From an uncultured Bacteroidales bacterium (GTDB taxonomy: Bacteria > Bacteroidota > Bacteroidia > Bacteroidales > Bacteroidaceae), in contig CACZMI010000001.1 of assembly GCA_902782245.1 (NCBI GenBank), positions 62,001 through 126,000 of the forward strand: a stretch of 64,000 bases of DNA, in the 5' to 3' direction. A model generated the notes under the pieces. It was not told the origin of the DNA. It saw only the letters and a list, made by a program, of their open reading frames with translations, and did no database searches. The position numbers and the translations under genes are program-made. The first letter of the stretch is position 1. Every line of letters starts with the position of its first letter. This document shows, piece by piece, positions 45,299 to 52,297 of the stretch.

Positions 45299-46798
45299 TT
45301 ATTTTACCAGTTTGTCAAATTCGGCACTGATATCGGTGCCCGATATGTAATCATAAAGTGTAGCGCGGCGTATCCCAAAGTAGGAGTTCCAGAAACCGGC
45401 CACCTTACTCAGGTATGAGCTTACAGCCTGGTCGCGCTTATCCTTAAGCTGATCAAGTTGAGTCATCGTCATGGATCCGCTGCCAAAATTCTTAAGGGCC
45501 AGCTCATAACTCTCATCGGCCAGATCTGCAGCACGCCGCGCTATCTCACACTGACTGCGCTGGTCATTGAACTGAACCACCTGAGTGTAAAGGTCCTGGC
45601 GGTAATCTATCATGGACTGCTCCAACTGGTTGCGTGTGGTCTGGGCCTGAGCCTCAGCCATACGTACACGGCCACGTCCCTGACCCCAATCAAGAATGGG
45701 AATATTGAGTGACACACCTATCACCTCCTGATCTTTCAACTGCACAAAAGTATCGCCCAGTTTATCGGCCGATCCCGACATACCGAATCTGGTATTCAGT
45801 GATGCCGACAGACCGCGGTTGGCCTTGGCACGTGCCACATTCTCATCGGCCTGGACATACTGCACCTCCTGCCTTAAACGGAACGATGAGTTCTGCAGGG
45901 CACGCTCCAACACATCATTATAATCAAGCGTAACATCAGGAATCTCATAGTCTATTATAAGGTTAAGTTCTGTATTCTCCTGATACCCTATATATGAGCA
46001 AAGACGGTTCATAGTGGTGCGCAGGTTTACGCGGCTGTTACTCAAATTAAGCGAATCATTAAGTACACGAACCTCAATCTGCATAAGTTGGTCACGGGTT
46101 ATGGTGCCCATGGCAAAACGTGTCTGACCGGCCTCGAACAGGCGCTTACCCTCCTCAAAGCTCTTTAATGCACGTTCATAATTCTCCTTGGAACTTACAC
46201 AGCTCCAAAACAGAGAGATTGTGGTCTGGCTGAGCTGCTCCATATTCTCAATATACTGGCGCTTGGCTATCTCATACTGCTTAGGTTCTGTCTCCTTGCT
46301 CCACTTGAACTGGTTGAATCCCCACAGACTCTGAGTGTAGGTAAGATACACCGGCTGAGCATAATAAGTGGTCAGTCGTGCCGGGCTATACTGGTCCAGT
46401 CTCTGCAAACTTGTAGAGAGCGATACCGTACCACCGGTCCAGGGAATGTTCTGACGGAAATTAAGTGATACATCATTGTTCATGTTGTAGTTTGCACGGT
46501 AACTGATAGCACCCGTGTTATAATCCTGCAACTGAACCAGCGAACGGTTAAAATTAAAAAGACCGGCATTAAGACTTAATGAAGGTAGCAACTGCGCCCT
46601 GTAAGAGCGGAAACTCCAGTAAGAAGCCGCAAAACTGTTGCGGTTACTCATGGCCGATATGGAGTTCTCCTGGGCCAACTCAACCACCTGCTGCATGTTA
46701 AGCGTTCTTGGAGCAATAACCTGTGCTCCACATATACCACATGCCATAAGGCAGGAAGCCACAAAAACTCCTCTGGAAAAGGATCTTAGTTGAAACAT
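45299..46798 (-). CDS. TolC-family outer-membrane efflux channel
   Basis: 499 residues from the ATG at 46798 (MFQLRSFSRGVFVASCLM; an earlier TTG is not used). The signal peptide ends near GICGAQ. Paired long coiled-coil repeats are visible: RTLNMQQVVELAQENSISAMS/NRNSFAASYWSFRSYRAQLLPSL in the first half, and ENVARAKANRGLSASLNTRFGMSG plus ANLADESYELALKNFGSGSMTMTQLDQ-like elements in the second. It is the first gene of the four-gene efflux operon. A weak -7 box TATATTCG lies at 46842-46849. Confidence 0.93.
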   Translation of the reverse strand: MFQLRSFSRGVFVASCLMACGICGAQVIAPRTLNMQQVVELAQENSISAMSNRNSFAASYWSFRSYRAQLLPSLSLNAGLFNFNRSLVQLQDYNTGAISYRANYNMNNDVSLNFRQNIPWTGGTVSLSTSLQRLDQYSPARLTTYYAQPVYLTYTQSLWGFNQFKWSKETEPKQYEIAKRQYIENMEQLSQTTISLFWSCVSSKENYERALKSFEEGKRLFEAGQTRFAMGTITRDQLMQIEVRVLNDSLNLSNSRVNLRTTMNRLCSYIGYQENTELNLIIDYEIPDVTLDYNDVLERALQNSSFRLRQEVQYVQADENVARAKANRGLSASLNTRFGMSGSADKLGDTFVQLKDQEVIGVSLNIPILDWGQGRGRVRMAEAQAQTTRNQLEQSMIDYRQDLYTQVVQFNDQRSQCEIARRAADLADESYELALKNFGSGSMTMTQLDQLKDKRDQAVSSYLSKVAGFWNSYFGIRRATLYDYISGTDISAEFDKLVK

Positions 46799-46896
46799 GT
46801 CTGCAAACAAAGTTTCTTGTTAGTAAAATGGGTTAACAGCGCGAATATAGTCAATTAGTACGAATAAATGTCGGTATTATTCTTTATTTAATAATC

Positions 46897-46975
46897 AGTG
46901 GGAAAGATTAATTCATTCCCACTGACTAAACTGTCACCATTGCATCAAAACTATGCAACTGTTGTTACTTTGCCT
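46897..46975 (-). pseudogene. Decayed 5' fragment of a beta-propeller lipoprotein gene
   Basis: Directly after the NVEALA-1 stop, this stretch resembles 51859-51955, the 5' end of the beta-propeller gene that follows NVEALA-2. Shared blocks are CATTCCCACTGA, TCACCATTGCAT and ATGCAACTG. The ATG has been lost, about 24 internal bases are deleted and the frame is broken. It shows that an NVEALA-plus-propeller unit was duplicated and one copy then lost its propeller. CAGTGGGAA/TTCCCACTG (46896-46925) within it can form a hairpin. Confidence 0.65.
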
Positions 46976-46980
46976 ATTCC

Positions 46981-47250
46981 TTATCTTGGCATGGGATAGC
47001 AACGATCGTACACGCAACCAGTAAAAGTAGGGCAATTGTAGTTAATAAGGTACTCTTTGCCTTTCCAGCAAGGACCATACGTCTTACCACATGTAATTTC
47101 TACCTCAGGCAGATCACCGCCCTCATAGGTTTCTTCACTGATTGCCTCAATATTGTCAGAAACCAGCAAAGCCTGGTTTGTTGACAAGAATGATTTAGCA
47201 GTAAACAAGGCTGATGCCAGGACTGCGGCAACAAATAATTTTTTCTTCAT
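46981..47250 (-). CDS. NVEALA-family Cys-rich small exported peptide (copy 1)
   Basis: 89 residues. The leader MKKKLFVAAVLASALFTAKSF is followed by the NVEALA-type motif SDNIEAISEE, then an acidic linker and a Cys-rich tail with five cysteines (ITCGKTYGPCWKG, NYNCPTFTGCVYDRCYP). Bacteroidetes encode many such small precursors of unknown function. It is nearly identical to copy 2 (51964-52236) up to residue 55 and diverges only in the middle of the Cys-rich part. It is the last gene of the seven-gene operon. The Cys pattern suggests disulfides after export. Confidence 0.85.
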   Translation of the reverse strand: MKKKLFVAAVLASALFTAKSFLSTNQALLVSDNIEAISEETYEGGDLPEVEITCGKTYGPCWKGKEYLINYNCPTFTGCVYDRCYPMPR

Positions 47251-47282
47251 CTTGTTTTAGTTAATAGGTTAATACTCTCTTT

Positions 47283-47296
47283 GTTATCGCGATAAC
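47283..47296 (-). promoter_or_regulatory. Perfect 14 bp palindrome upstream of NVEALA-1
   Basis: GTTATCGCGATAAC ends 32 bases before the NVEALA-1 start. The same element (GTTATCGCGACAAC) stands 37 bases before NVEALA-2, and most of the sequence between palindrome and ATG is also conserved. It could be an operator or a 5'-UTR hairpin. Confidence 0.5.
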
Positions 47297-47303
47297 TCTT
47301 CAT

Positions 47304-47684
47304 TCATTTGGTGCGGCCTTTCACTGCTATTGCCAAAAAATCATCTTCTCCATTGGCCTGGACATAAACGTACTTAATGAATTCGCCCGGGTTCTCAACA
47401 GCGACCTTGACTTCCAGCTTTCCGCATTCACGCGGCTGCAATCTCAGATAATCGGTGTTTAGGGTTGTGCAATCACACTCCGACAGGAAAGAAATGGCCA
47501 GCTGCTCTTTCCTGTTATTACGGAAAGTGAATGTAGCTTTGACCGAATCCCCCACGTTTGCCTGACCCACATCAATCATTTCACGGCGTACTGAGAATGC
47601 CGAATCACTGCTGCTGCATCCTGTCAGCAGTGAGGTTGCAATCAGACATGGAAGAATAAGCGAATTCATTAATCTGTTACTCAT
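47304..47684 (-). CDS. DUF1573 lipoprotein
   Basis: 126 residues, lipobox LTGC at Cys23. The body is one Ig-like beta-sandwich of the DUF1573 type: VGQANVGDSVKATFTFRNNRKEQLAISFLSECDCTTLNTDY, where the Cys-Asp-Cys after a Ser-Glu is the usual family mark. It then runs to LQPRECGKLEVKVAVENPGEF and closing strands. The family is very common in Bacteroidetes, its function unclear. In this operon it follows the signal peptidase by 12 bases and precedes NVEALA-1, a recurrent association as far as I recall. Confidence 0.88.
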   Translation of the reverse strand: MSNRLMNSLILPCLIATSLLTGCSSSDSAFSVRREMIDVGQANVGDSVKATFTFRNNRKEQLAISFLSECDCTTLNTDYLRLQPRECGKLEVKVAVENPGEFIKYVYVQANGEDDFLAIAVKGRTK

Positions 47685-47696
47685 AAGGAAATATAA

Positions 47697-48530
47697 TTAT
47701 TGGTTAGGATTATTACGTACTCTCTTTCCCCCTACTATTCCGATAATGAAATCCTCGGGGATGAATCCCCAGTAGCGGGAATCCTGTGAATCCAGACTAT
47801 TATCTCCAAAGGCAAAATAATAGTTGTTCTTAAATGTATGACTGGTCATATTATCCATTGGCCATGAACCCGTTTCATATTCAATGACAGGTCCGTAAAT
47901 GGCGCGGCCAACCGAATCCAGTTCTATGGTCACTCCCTTTTCAGGGATATACAGCGGTCCGAAATTCTTTACAGTCCACATGGGTCTGGTAAAAGGCATG
48001 GTTCCCATAAGTGCGGTCCGCCACAATATACTGTCAGGAGTATCATGTATCTCCATCTGTTTTTCCAGAATTCCAATGGTTCCCGGATAGTTGTTGTTCC
48101 ACGTAATGCCATCCTTTACTCCTATGGTATCACCCGGAGTTCCCACCACACGCTTGCAATAGACGTAGTTTATCTTGAACTCTATTACGGTCCACTGATT
48201 ATACCCCAGCGGAAAGTTGAAACAAATAACATCACCAGGACGTATCTTTCTAAGTCCCGGCATCCTGAAACACTTTAAAGGTGCGTGGTCCTCAAAGTCA
48301 AAAGAGGTATATATCCTGGCTCCGAATTTGAGCTTGTTGACCCAGATATTATCTCCCGATACCAGAGTAGGACTCATTGAGTTTGAGGGAATCTTAAAAC
48401 GTTCCAATATGAAAATCCTACGGACATAGTGAGCCATAAAGACAATACATACTGCCACAACGCATGATAACAGGATCCTTGAAATCCTATCACTCCATGA
48501 AACCCATATTTTTCTTAACTTATTCATCAT
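47697..48530 (-). CDS. S26-family signal peptidase (LepB-like)
   Basis: 277 residues. One N-terminal membrane helix (about 18-34) is followed by box B IPSNSMSPTLVSGD with catalytic Ser51, box D YCKRVVGTPGD with Lys126, and box E FGDNSLDSQDSRYWGFIPED near the C-terminus. It is a type I leader peptidase cutting after export across the inner membrane. Being inside a peptide-gene operon, it is probably a dedicated processor and not the housekeeping LepB. Its start overlaps the ligase-like gene by 11 bases. Confidence 0.93.
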   Translation of the reverse strand: MMNKLRKIWVSWSDRISRILLSCVVAVCIVFMAHYVRRIFILERFKIPSNSMSPTLVSGDNIWVNKLKFGARIYTSFDFEDHAPLKCFRMPGLRKIRPGDVICFNFPLGYNQWTVIEFKINYVYCKRVVGTPGDTIGVKDGITWNNNYPGTIGILEKQMEIHDTPDSILWRTALMGTMPFTRPMWTVKNFGPLYIPEKGVTIELDSVGRAIYGPVIEYETGSWPMDNMTSHTFKNNYYFAFGDNSLDSQDSRYWGFIPEDFIIGIVGGKRVRNNPNQ

Positions 48531-50178
48531 AAAACGCTTTCAGTTCCCTTATCTCATCCCTCAAACGTTCAGTATTGGCTGATTCTATCTTAGGCTTGAA
48601 AGTTTCCACCATCCCGGCCATTTCAAAGAATCGGGCCGTATCACCCTCAGTATGGTATAACCTGGCCAGTAAAGTCAGCGGATACAGCCTGTTGGGAACC
48701 ATATAGAAGGCTTTCATGTAACGTTCCTCGGCCTCCCTGAAACGTCCTAATGCCAGACTGTTGTTACCCATCACATTCCAAAACATAGGATCGCTGCTTA
48801 CCATTGTCCCGTACTGCAGGACAGAATCACTCTTAAGGTATTCCCCGTTTAAGTTCAACGCGCGTCCGCAGGCAAACAGAACATTCTTATTATGGTGAAG
48901 CAACGGGATATCGTCAACAAAATCCTCAATGACACTGTCGTAGTAACCCATGTCATACCATCTTTTGTTTGCCTTCCATCTTTCTACCAGTTGGTTGTTA
49001 CGTCTTATCTCCGGCATTTTGACAGTCAGGTATGCCGAGAACAGCAACAGAAAGGGTATCAGATATACCAGTGACAACCTCTCCGGCTTATGGCTGCGTT
49101 CCGCATCCGACCTATCAAAGACACAGGCAGCCGCCAGAACCGCCAGCAGAATCCTGAAATGGGTCATGTGGAGCGGGTAAGAAAACAGCGCAAAAACAGC
49201 TAAGGCCAGCAGGCCGTAACACCACACGGTGTCTCTTCTCAACGAAACCACTATTGCGCAAACCATCAGCATCACCATAAGTAAGGCCCCTATGATTCCG
49301 CTTTCAACACCTATCTGAAGATACTCGTTATACGCACCGTCAGAATAATCGGCAACCCTGCGTATCTTATCATCAATTACCGTCCAATCCAGATTATTGG
49401 TTCCATTCTCTAATATCTGGTTCCTAAAGTATTCTGACTGCGCCTGACCGTAAGCTCCTCCAAAATATCCTATCCCCACTCCCTTGAGCGGCTGTTTCTT
49501 TATAATAGAGAGGCATATCTTATACTTGAAAAGCCTGGCATCTGCCGAAGGTTTCTTGTACAGGTATAATCCTGCGCCGCACAACACAAAACCTACGGCT
49601 ATAAGCAGCCAATAACGTTTGAGCAAGTCCAACGCCCTGCAGTTGATTCCTTTGTTGTATATCAAAAACAGCAGACAACTGCAGACAAAGGCCAGTATGG
49701 CCGAACGGCTCTGAGTTGCAGGTAACATACATAACATTAAAACCACAACAGTCGCAACTGTTCCAAAAAACAGTTTAGACCGTTTCAGTCTTGAATTCCT
49801 GTTCAAAATGATTGCCCCGAATATGCTTACAACTATAGAGATAAAACCGCCATAGGGGCCAGGATTCTTAAAAGAACCGTATACTGCAAAGCGGGAACTT
49901 GCCGAATGGTTGATATTAAAGATCTGAAGCAGCCCGTAACCTGTTTCAAACAGCATCCATCCAAAACATAACAGCAACAGCAGGTAATGGGTACCTGACG
50001 GCCACATCTTCATGGAAACTGCAGTCAAAAAGAACACCAAGCCCATCATAATCCACGGATAGAATCCGTAATAATCATTGGCCAGAGAGCTGTTCAATAT
50101 GACAGACAGCAGTAGAACCGCTGCGCAATATGACAGTTCCACAAAAGATATATGTTGTCTGGAAAAGGTTCTGAGCAT
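48520..50178 (-). CDS. O-antigen-ligase-like membrane protein with TPR tail
   Basis: 552 residues. About ten hydrophobic segments span residues 12-400, with a Wzy_C-type periplasmic region (KKQPLKGVGIGYFGGAYGQAQ and DYSDGAYNEYLQIGVESGIIGALLMV). The last 130 residues contain two or three TPR-like helix pairs (NVMGNNSLALGRFREAEERYMKAFYMVPNRLYPLTLLARLYHTEGD). Ligase/polymerase relatives transfer or polymerise glycans from lipid carriers at the periplasmic face. Its place in a peptide operon suggests glycan or lipid attachment to the exported product, an inference only. It is 15 bases after the CxxC gene. Confidence 0.85.
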   Translation of the reverse strand: MLRTFSRQHISFVELSYCAAVLLLSVILNSSLANDYYGFYPWIMMGLVFFLTAVSMKMWPSGTHYLLLLLCFGWMLFETGYGLLQIFNINHSASSRFAVYGSFKNPGPYGGFISIVVSIFGAIILNRNSRLKRSKLFFGTVATVVVLMLCMLPATQSRSAILAFVCSCLLFLIYNKGINCRALDLLKRYWLLIAVGFVLCGAGLYLYKKPSADARLFKYKICLSIIKKQPLKGVGIGYFGGAYGQAQSEYFRNQILENGTNNLDWTVIDDKIRRVADYSDGAYNEYLQIGVESGIIGALLMVMLMVCAIVVSLRRDTVWCYGLLALAVFALFSYPLHMTHFRILLAVLAAACVFDRSDAERSHKPERLSLVYLIPFLLLFSAYLTVKMPEIRRNNQLVERWKANKRWYDMGYYDSVIEDFVDDIPLLHHNKNVLFACGRALNLNGEYLKSDSVLQYGTMVSSDPMFWNVMGNNSLALGRFREAEERYMKAFYMVPNRLYPLTLLARLYHTEGDTARFFEMAGMVETFKPKIESANTERLRDEIRELKAFYDE

Positions 50179-50193
50179 CTTGTCTGTTAAGGA

Positions 50194-50796
50194 TCAGTCT
50201 CCTTTTATGAGTTCAGAGTATGCCTTGAGATATATCTTTGTTTCTTTGGGATTATTGGGATCCGGAATGAACGTATGGATAATCCTGCACTCCTTGTCCA
50301 TAACAAAGAAGTAAGGCTTTTCAATCCTCAGGGGCGATGAGTCACTTACCACTCCATAGCAATTCTTTGACCCCCAGTAATTGTTGTTGACACGAACAGT
50401 ATTGATATCGTCAAAAGGACCAAGAATTATGATGTCCTCAAGTATTTCCTCCTGGCCTAACACCTCTCTTACTGATTTTACTAAAGCTTTGATACATGAC
50501 TCGCATACAGCGCCGTCATATCTAAAAAAAAGCTGGGTCTTCTTATTACAAAACAGCGTAGGATTTAAACAAAGCGTATCTCCTTTAGCCGAGTAGAGTT
50601 GAATCTCCTCACTACCTATTACTGAGTTCTTCAGTTCCAGTTCAATATTCTCAAACCTGTTTTTCTCAATAATACTTGACAACTGGATACGCAACTGCAT
50701 ACGCTCCATCTTCTTATTGAGTTTTGAGTTCAAGAATAAGCTCACTCCCAATAATGCCATCAGTATGATTGAAGGTATGTATTTACCTATTTTCAT
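50194..50796 (-). CDS. Membrane-anchored thioredoxin-like protein with CxxC
   Basis: 200 residues with one N-terminal membrane anchor (about 5-22) and a periplasmic part. FFRYDGAVCESCIKALVKSV holds Cys98-Glu-Ser-Cys101 at the start of a helix, as in thioredoxin folds, followed by IIILGPFDD and a terminal PYFFVMDKECRIIHTFIPDPNNP that fits the cis-Pro/strand region. It may reduce or form disulfides in the Cys-rich NVEALA peptides of the same operon. The CxxC dipeptide differs from TlpA/DsbA and the family is divergent, so the redox direction is uncertain. It overlaps the propeller gene by one base (TAATG). Confidence 0.75.
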   Translation of the reverse strand: MKIGKYIPSIILMALLGVSLFLNSKLNKKMERMQLRIQLSSIIEKNRFENIELELKNSVIGSEEIQLYSAKGDTLCLNPTLFCNKKTQLFFRYDGAVCESCIKALVKSVREVLGQEEILEDIIILGPFDDINTVRVNNNYWGSKNCYGVVSDSSPLRIEKPYFFVMDKECRIIHTFIPDPNNPKETKIYLKAYSELIKGD

Positions 50797-51959
50797 TATA
50801 TATCAGTTCTAAAGTAATATTTGATTATCAGGGCATTAGTCTCATCATTCACACCTTTCAATACCTGTTTTGACTTTTCATCAAGCAGTTTTTCATCATA
50901 GAGGTTATTCAGATCGTCATAATCGTTGACAAAAGTCTGTATGCATCTGTCATCAACGATATCCATTGTCCTTATATATTTGTTTCCTTCAAAAAAATAA
51001 TCAAACAGTCGCTGATGACCATCTTTTAATGAATAGAAGGATAAACGCATATCTGTACCCAAGAAGCCATGAACAGGTAAGTGTCCTAATGTTGATATAA
51101 GATAATTATTATTGAAACTCATAAACATAAGGTATACATATTTGTCCGGATTGTTCTTCAAATAACGGGCTATTACTTCATCCTCGTCCAATTCTGAAGG
51201 ATCAAAGCAGTCTTTCCCTACATCAAATATATATGCTTCATATACCTCTTGGGTCTCCGAATCAAGCCCCAAAATTCTATAACCATCATCTCTGGGACGA
51301 TATAATAATTGACTGTCATTTCTATAATAACTTGACATCTCATACACTATTCCATCCTTTCTCATTTTGGTAACTCTGGATGTACCTACTATGTCGTTTT
51401 TTGAGATGGAATAATAATTCCAGATTATCGTATCACTCCTTGAATTATCCGTGGATAAGAGTAACAGGTCATCAGAAATCATTTGGATCTCTTCATAATA
51501 GTACACTTTTTTAAGTTTGACCTTGAACGTCTTTACCATCTTAAGTTTCGGATCAAGTCCGCGTACTCGGCCGTCATAATCCATTATATACACAATTGAA
51601 TCATCCGAAACATAAAAATCATTAACTGACAGATACTCATTATGGCCTCTGCCCTGTCTTGATTTTGTGTTGTATTTATAATTACCTAAACTGTCAAACA
51701 CAAAAACGCAATTTTGGTCCTTAATATAGTACCTGCCGTCTTTCATTACTATTTTATCATAACCCATAAGGTATGAGTCTTCATTTCCCTCTAGTGACAC
51801 CACTTCAATCCTTGAGAAGACTTTATCCATTGAAACCTTCTCATAGTTATCATAATCAATGGGAATGACTACTGCATTCCCACTGATTACGGAATCACCA
51901 TTGCATGCAACCAAACCAAAAAGGATTGCAGATAAAACGATGCAACTGATCCTCCTCAT
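50796..51959 (-). CDS. 6-bladed beta-propeller lipoprotein
   Basis: 387 residues from the ATG at 51959 (MRRISCIVLSAILFGLVAC), lipid Cys19. A longer frame to 52124 runs through the NVEALA gene and is not real. Repeated blade motifs occur, such as GRYYIKDQNCVFVFDSLGNYKY, DSIVYIMDYDGRVRGLD and ILGLDSETQEVYEAY, typical of the DUF5128-type 6-bladed propellers of Bacteroidetes. It starts 4 bases after the NVEALA-2 stop. Propellers of this class may bind peptides or act as surface receptors; no experimental role is known to me. Confidence 0.87.
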   Translation of the reverse strand: MRRISCIVLSAILFGLVACNGDSVISGNAVVIPIDYDNYEKVSMDKVFSRIEVVSLEGNEDSYLMGYDKIVMKDGRYYIKDQNCVFVFDSLGNYKYNTKSRQGRGHNEYLSVNDFYVSDDSIVYIMDYDGRVRGLDPKLKMVKTFKVKLKKVYYYEEIQMISDDLLLLSTDNSRSDTIIWNYYSISKNDIVGTSRVTKMRKDGIVYEMSSYYRNDSQLLYRPRDDGYRILGLDSETQEVYEAYIFDVGKDCFDPSELDEDEVIARYLKNNPDKYVYLMFMSFNNNYLISTLGHLPVHGFLGTDMRLSFYSLKDGHQRLFDYFFEGNKYIRTMDIVDDRCIQTFVNDYDDLNNLYDEKLLDEKSKQVLKGVNDETNALIIKYYFRTDI

Positions 51960-51963
51960 TGTC

Positions 51964-52236
51964 TTATCCCATATTTGGTATGCACCAATCGTACACACAA
52001 CCAGTAAAAGTAGGACACTTCCAACCCAAAAACGGTCTCTCGTAACCGTCCCAGCAAGGACCATACTTCTTACCACAAGTGATTTCAACCTCAGGCAGGT
52101 CACCGCCTTCATAGGTCTCTTCACTTATTGCTTCAATATTGTCAGAAACCAGCAATGCCTGGTTTGTTGACAGGAATGATTTTGCAGTAAACATGACTGA
52201 TACTAAAACCGCTGTAACTAATACCTTTTTCTTCAT
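51964..52236 (-). CDS. NVEALA-family Cys-rich small exported peptide (copy 2)
   Basis: 90 residues: leader MKKKVLVTAVLVSVMFTAKSF, motif SDNIEAISEE, acidic GGDLPEVE, then ITCGKKYGPCWDGYERPF and KCPTFTGCVYDWCIP with five cysteines. It leads the seven-gene operon with the beta-propeller 4 bases downstream. Compared with copy 1, the leader and acidic linker are almost invariant while the segment between Cys2 and Cys3 has changed (GYERPFLGWK against GKEYLINYN), a pattern expected of a variable active region. Confidence 0.87.
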   Translation of the reverse strand: MKKKVLVTAVLVSVMFTAKSFLSTNQALLVSDNIEAISEETYEGGDLPEVEITCGKKYGPCWDGYERPFLGWKCPTFTGCVYDWCIPNMG

Positions 52237-52273
52237 TTTGTTTTAGTTAATTAAGTTAATATATCTATTTATT

Positions 52274-52287
52274 GTTATCGCGACAAC
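52274..52287 (-). promoter_or_regulatory. Palindrome upstream of the NVEALA-2 operon
   Basis: GTTATCGCGACAAC, one mismatch from the perfect palindrome at 47283-47296 and at a nearly equal distance from the start codon (37 against 32 bases). A TAnnTTTG box was not found nearby, so control may be atypical. Confidence 0.45.
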
Positions 52288-52297
52288 TCACATTACT

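Noticed and set aside
46896..46925. CAGTGGGAA/TTCCCACTG hairpin as the terminator of the NVEALA operon
   Set aside because: No T run follows on the minus strand and the sequence is explained as part of the decayed propeller fragment; termination there remains possible but unproven.
51960..52124. N-terminal extension of the beta-propeller gene
   Set aside because: It overlaps NVEALA-2 in another frame and hides the lipoprotein signal that starts at 51959.
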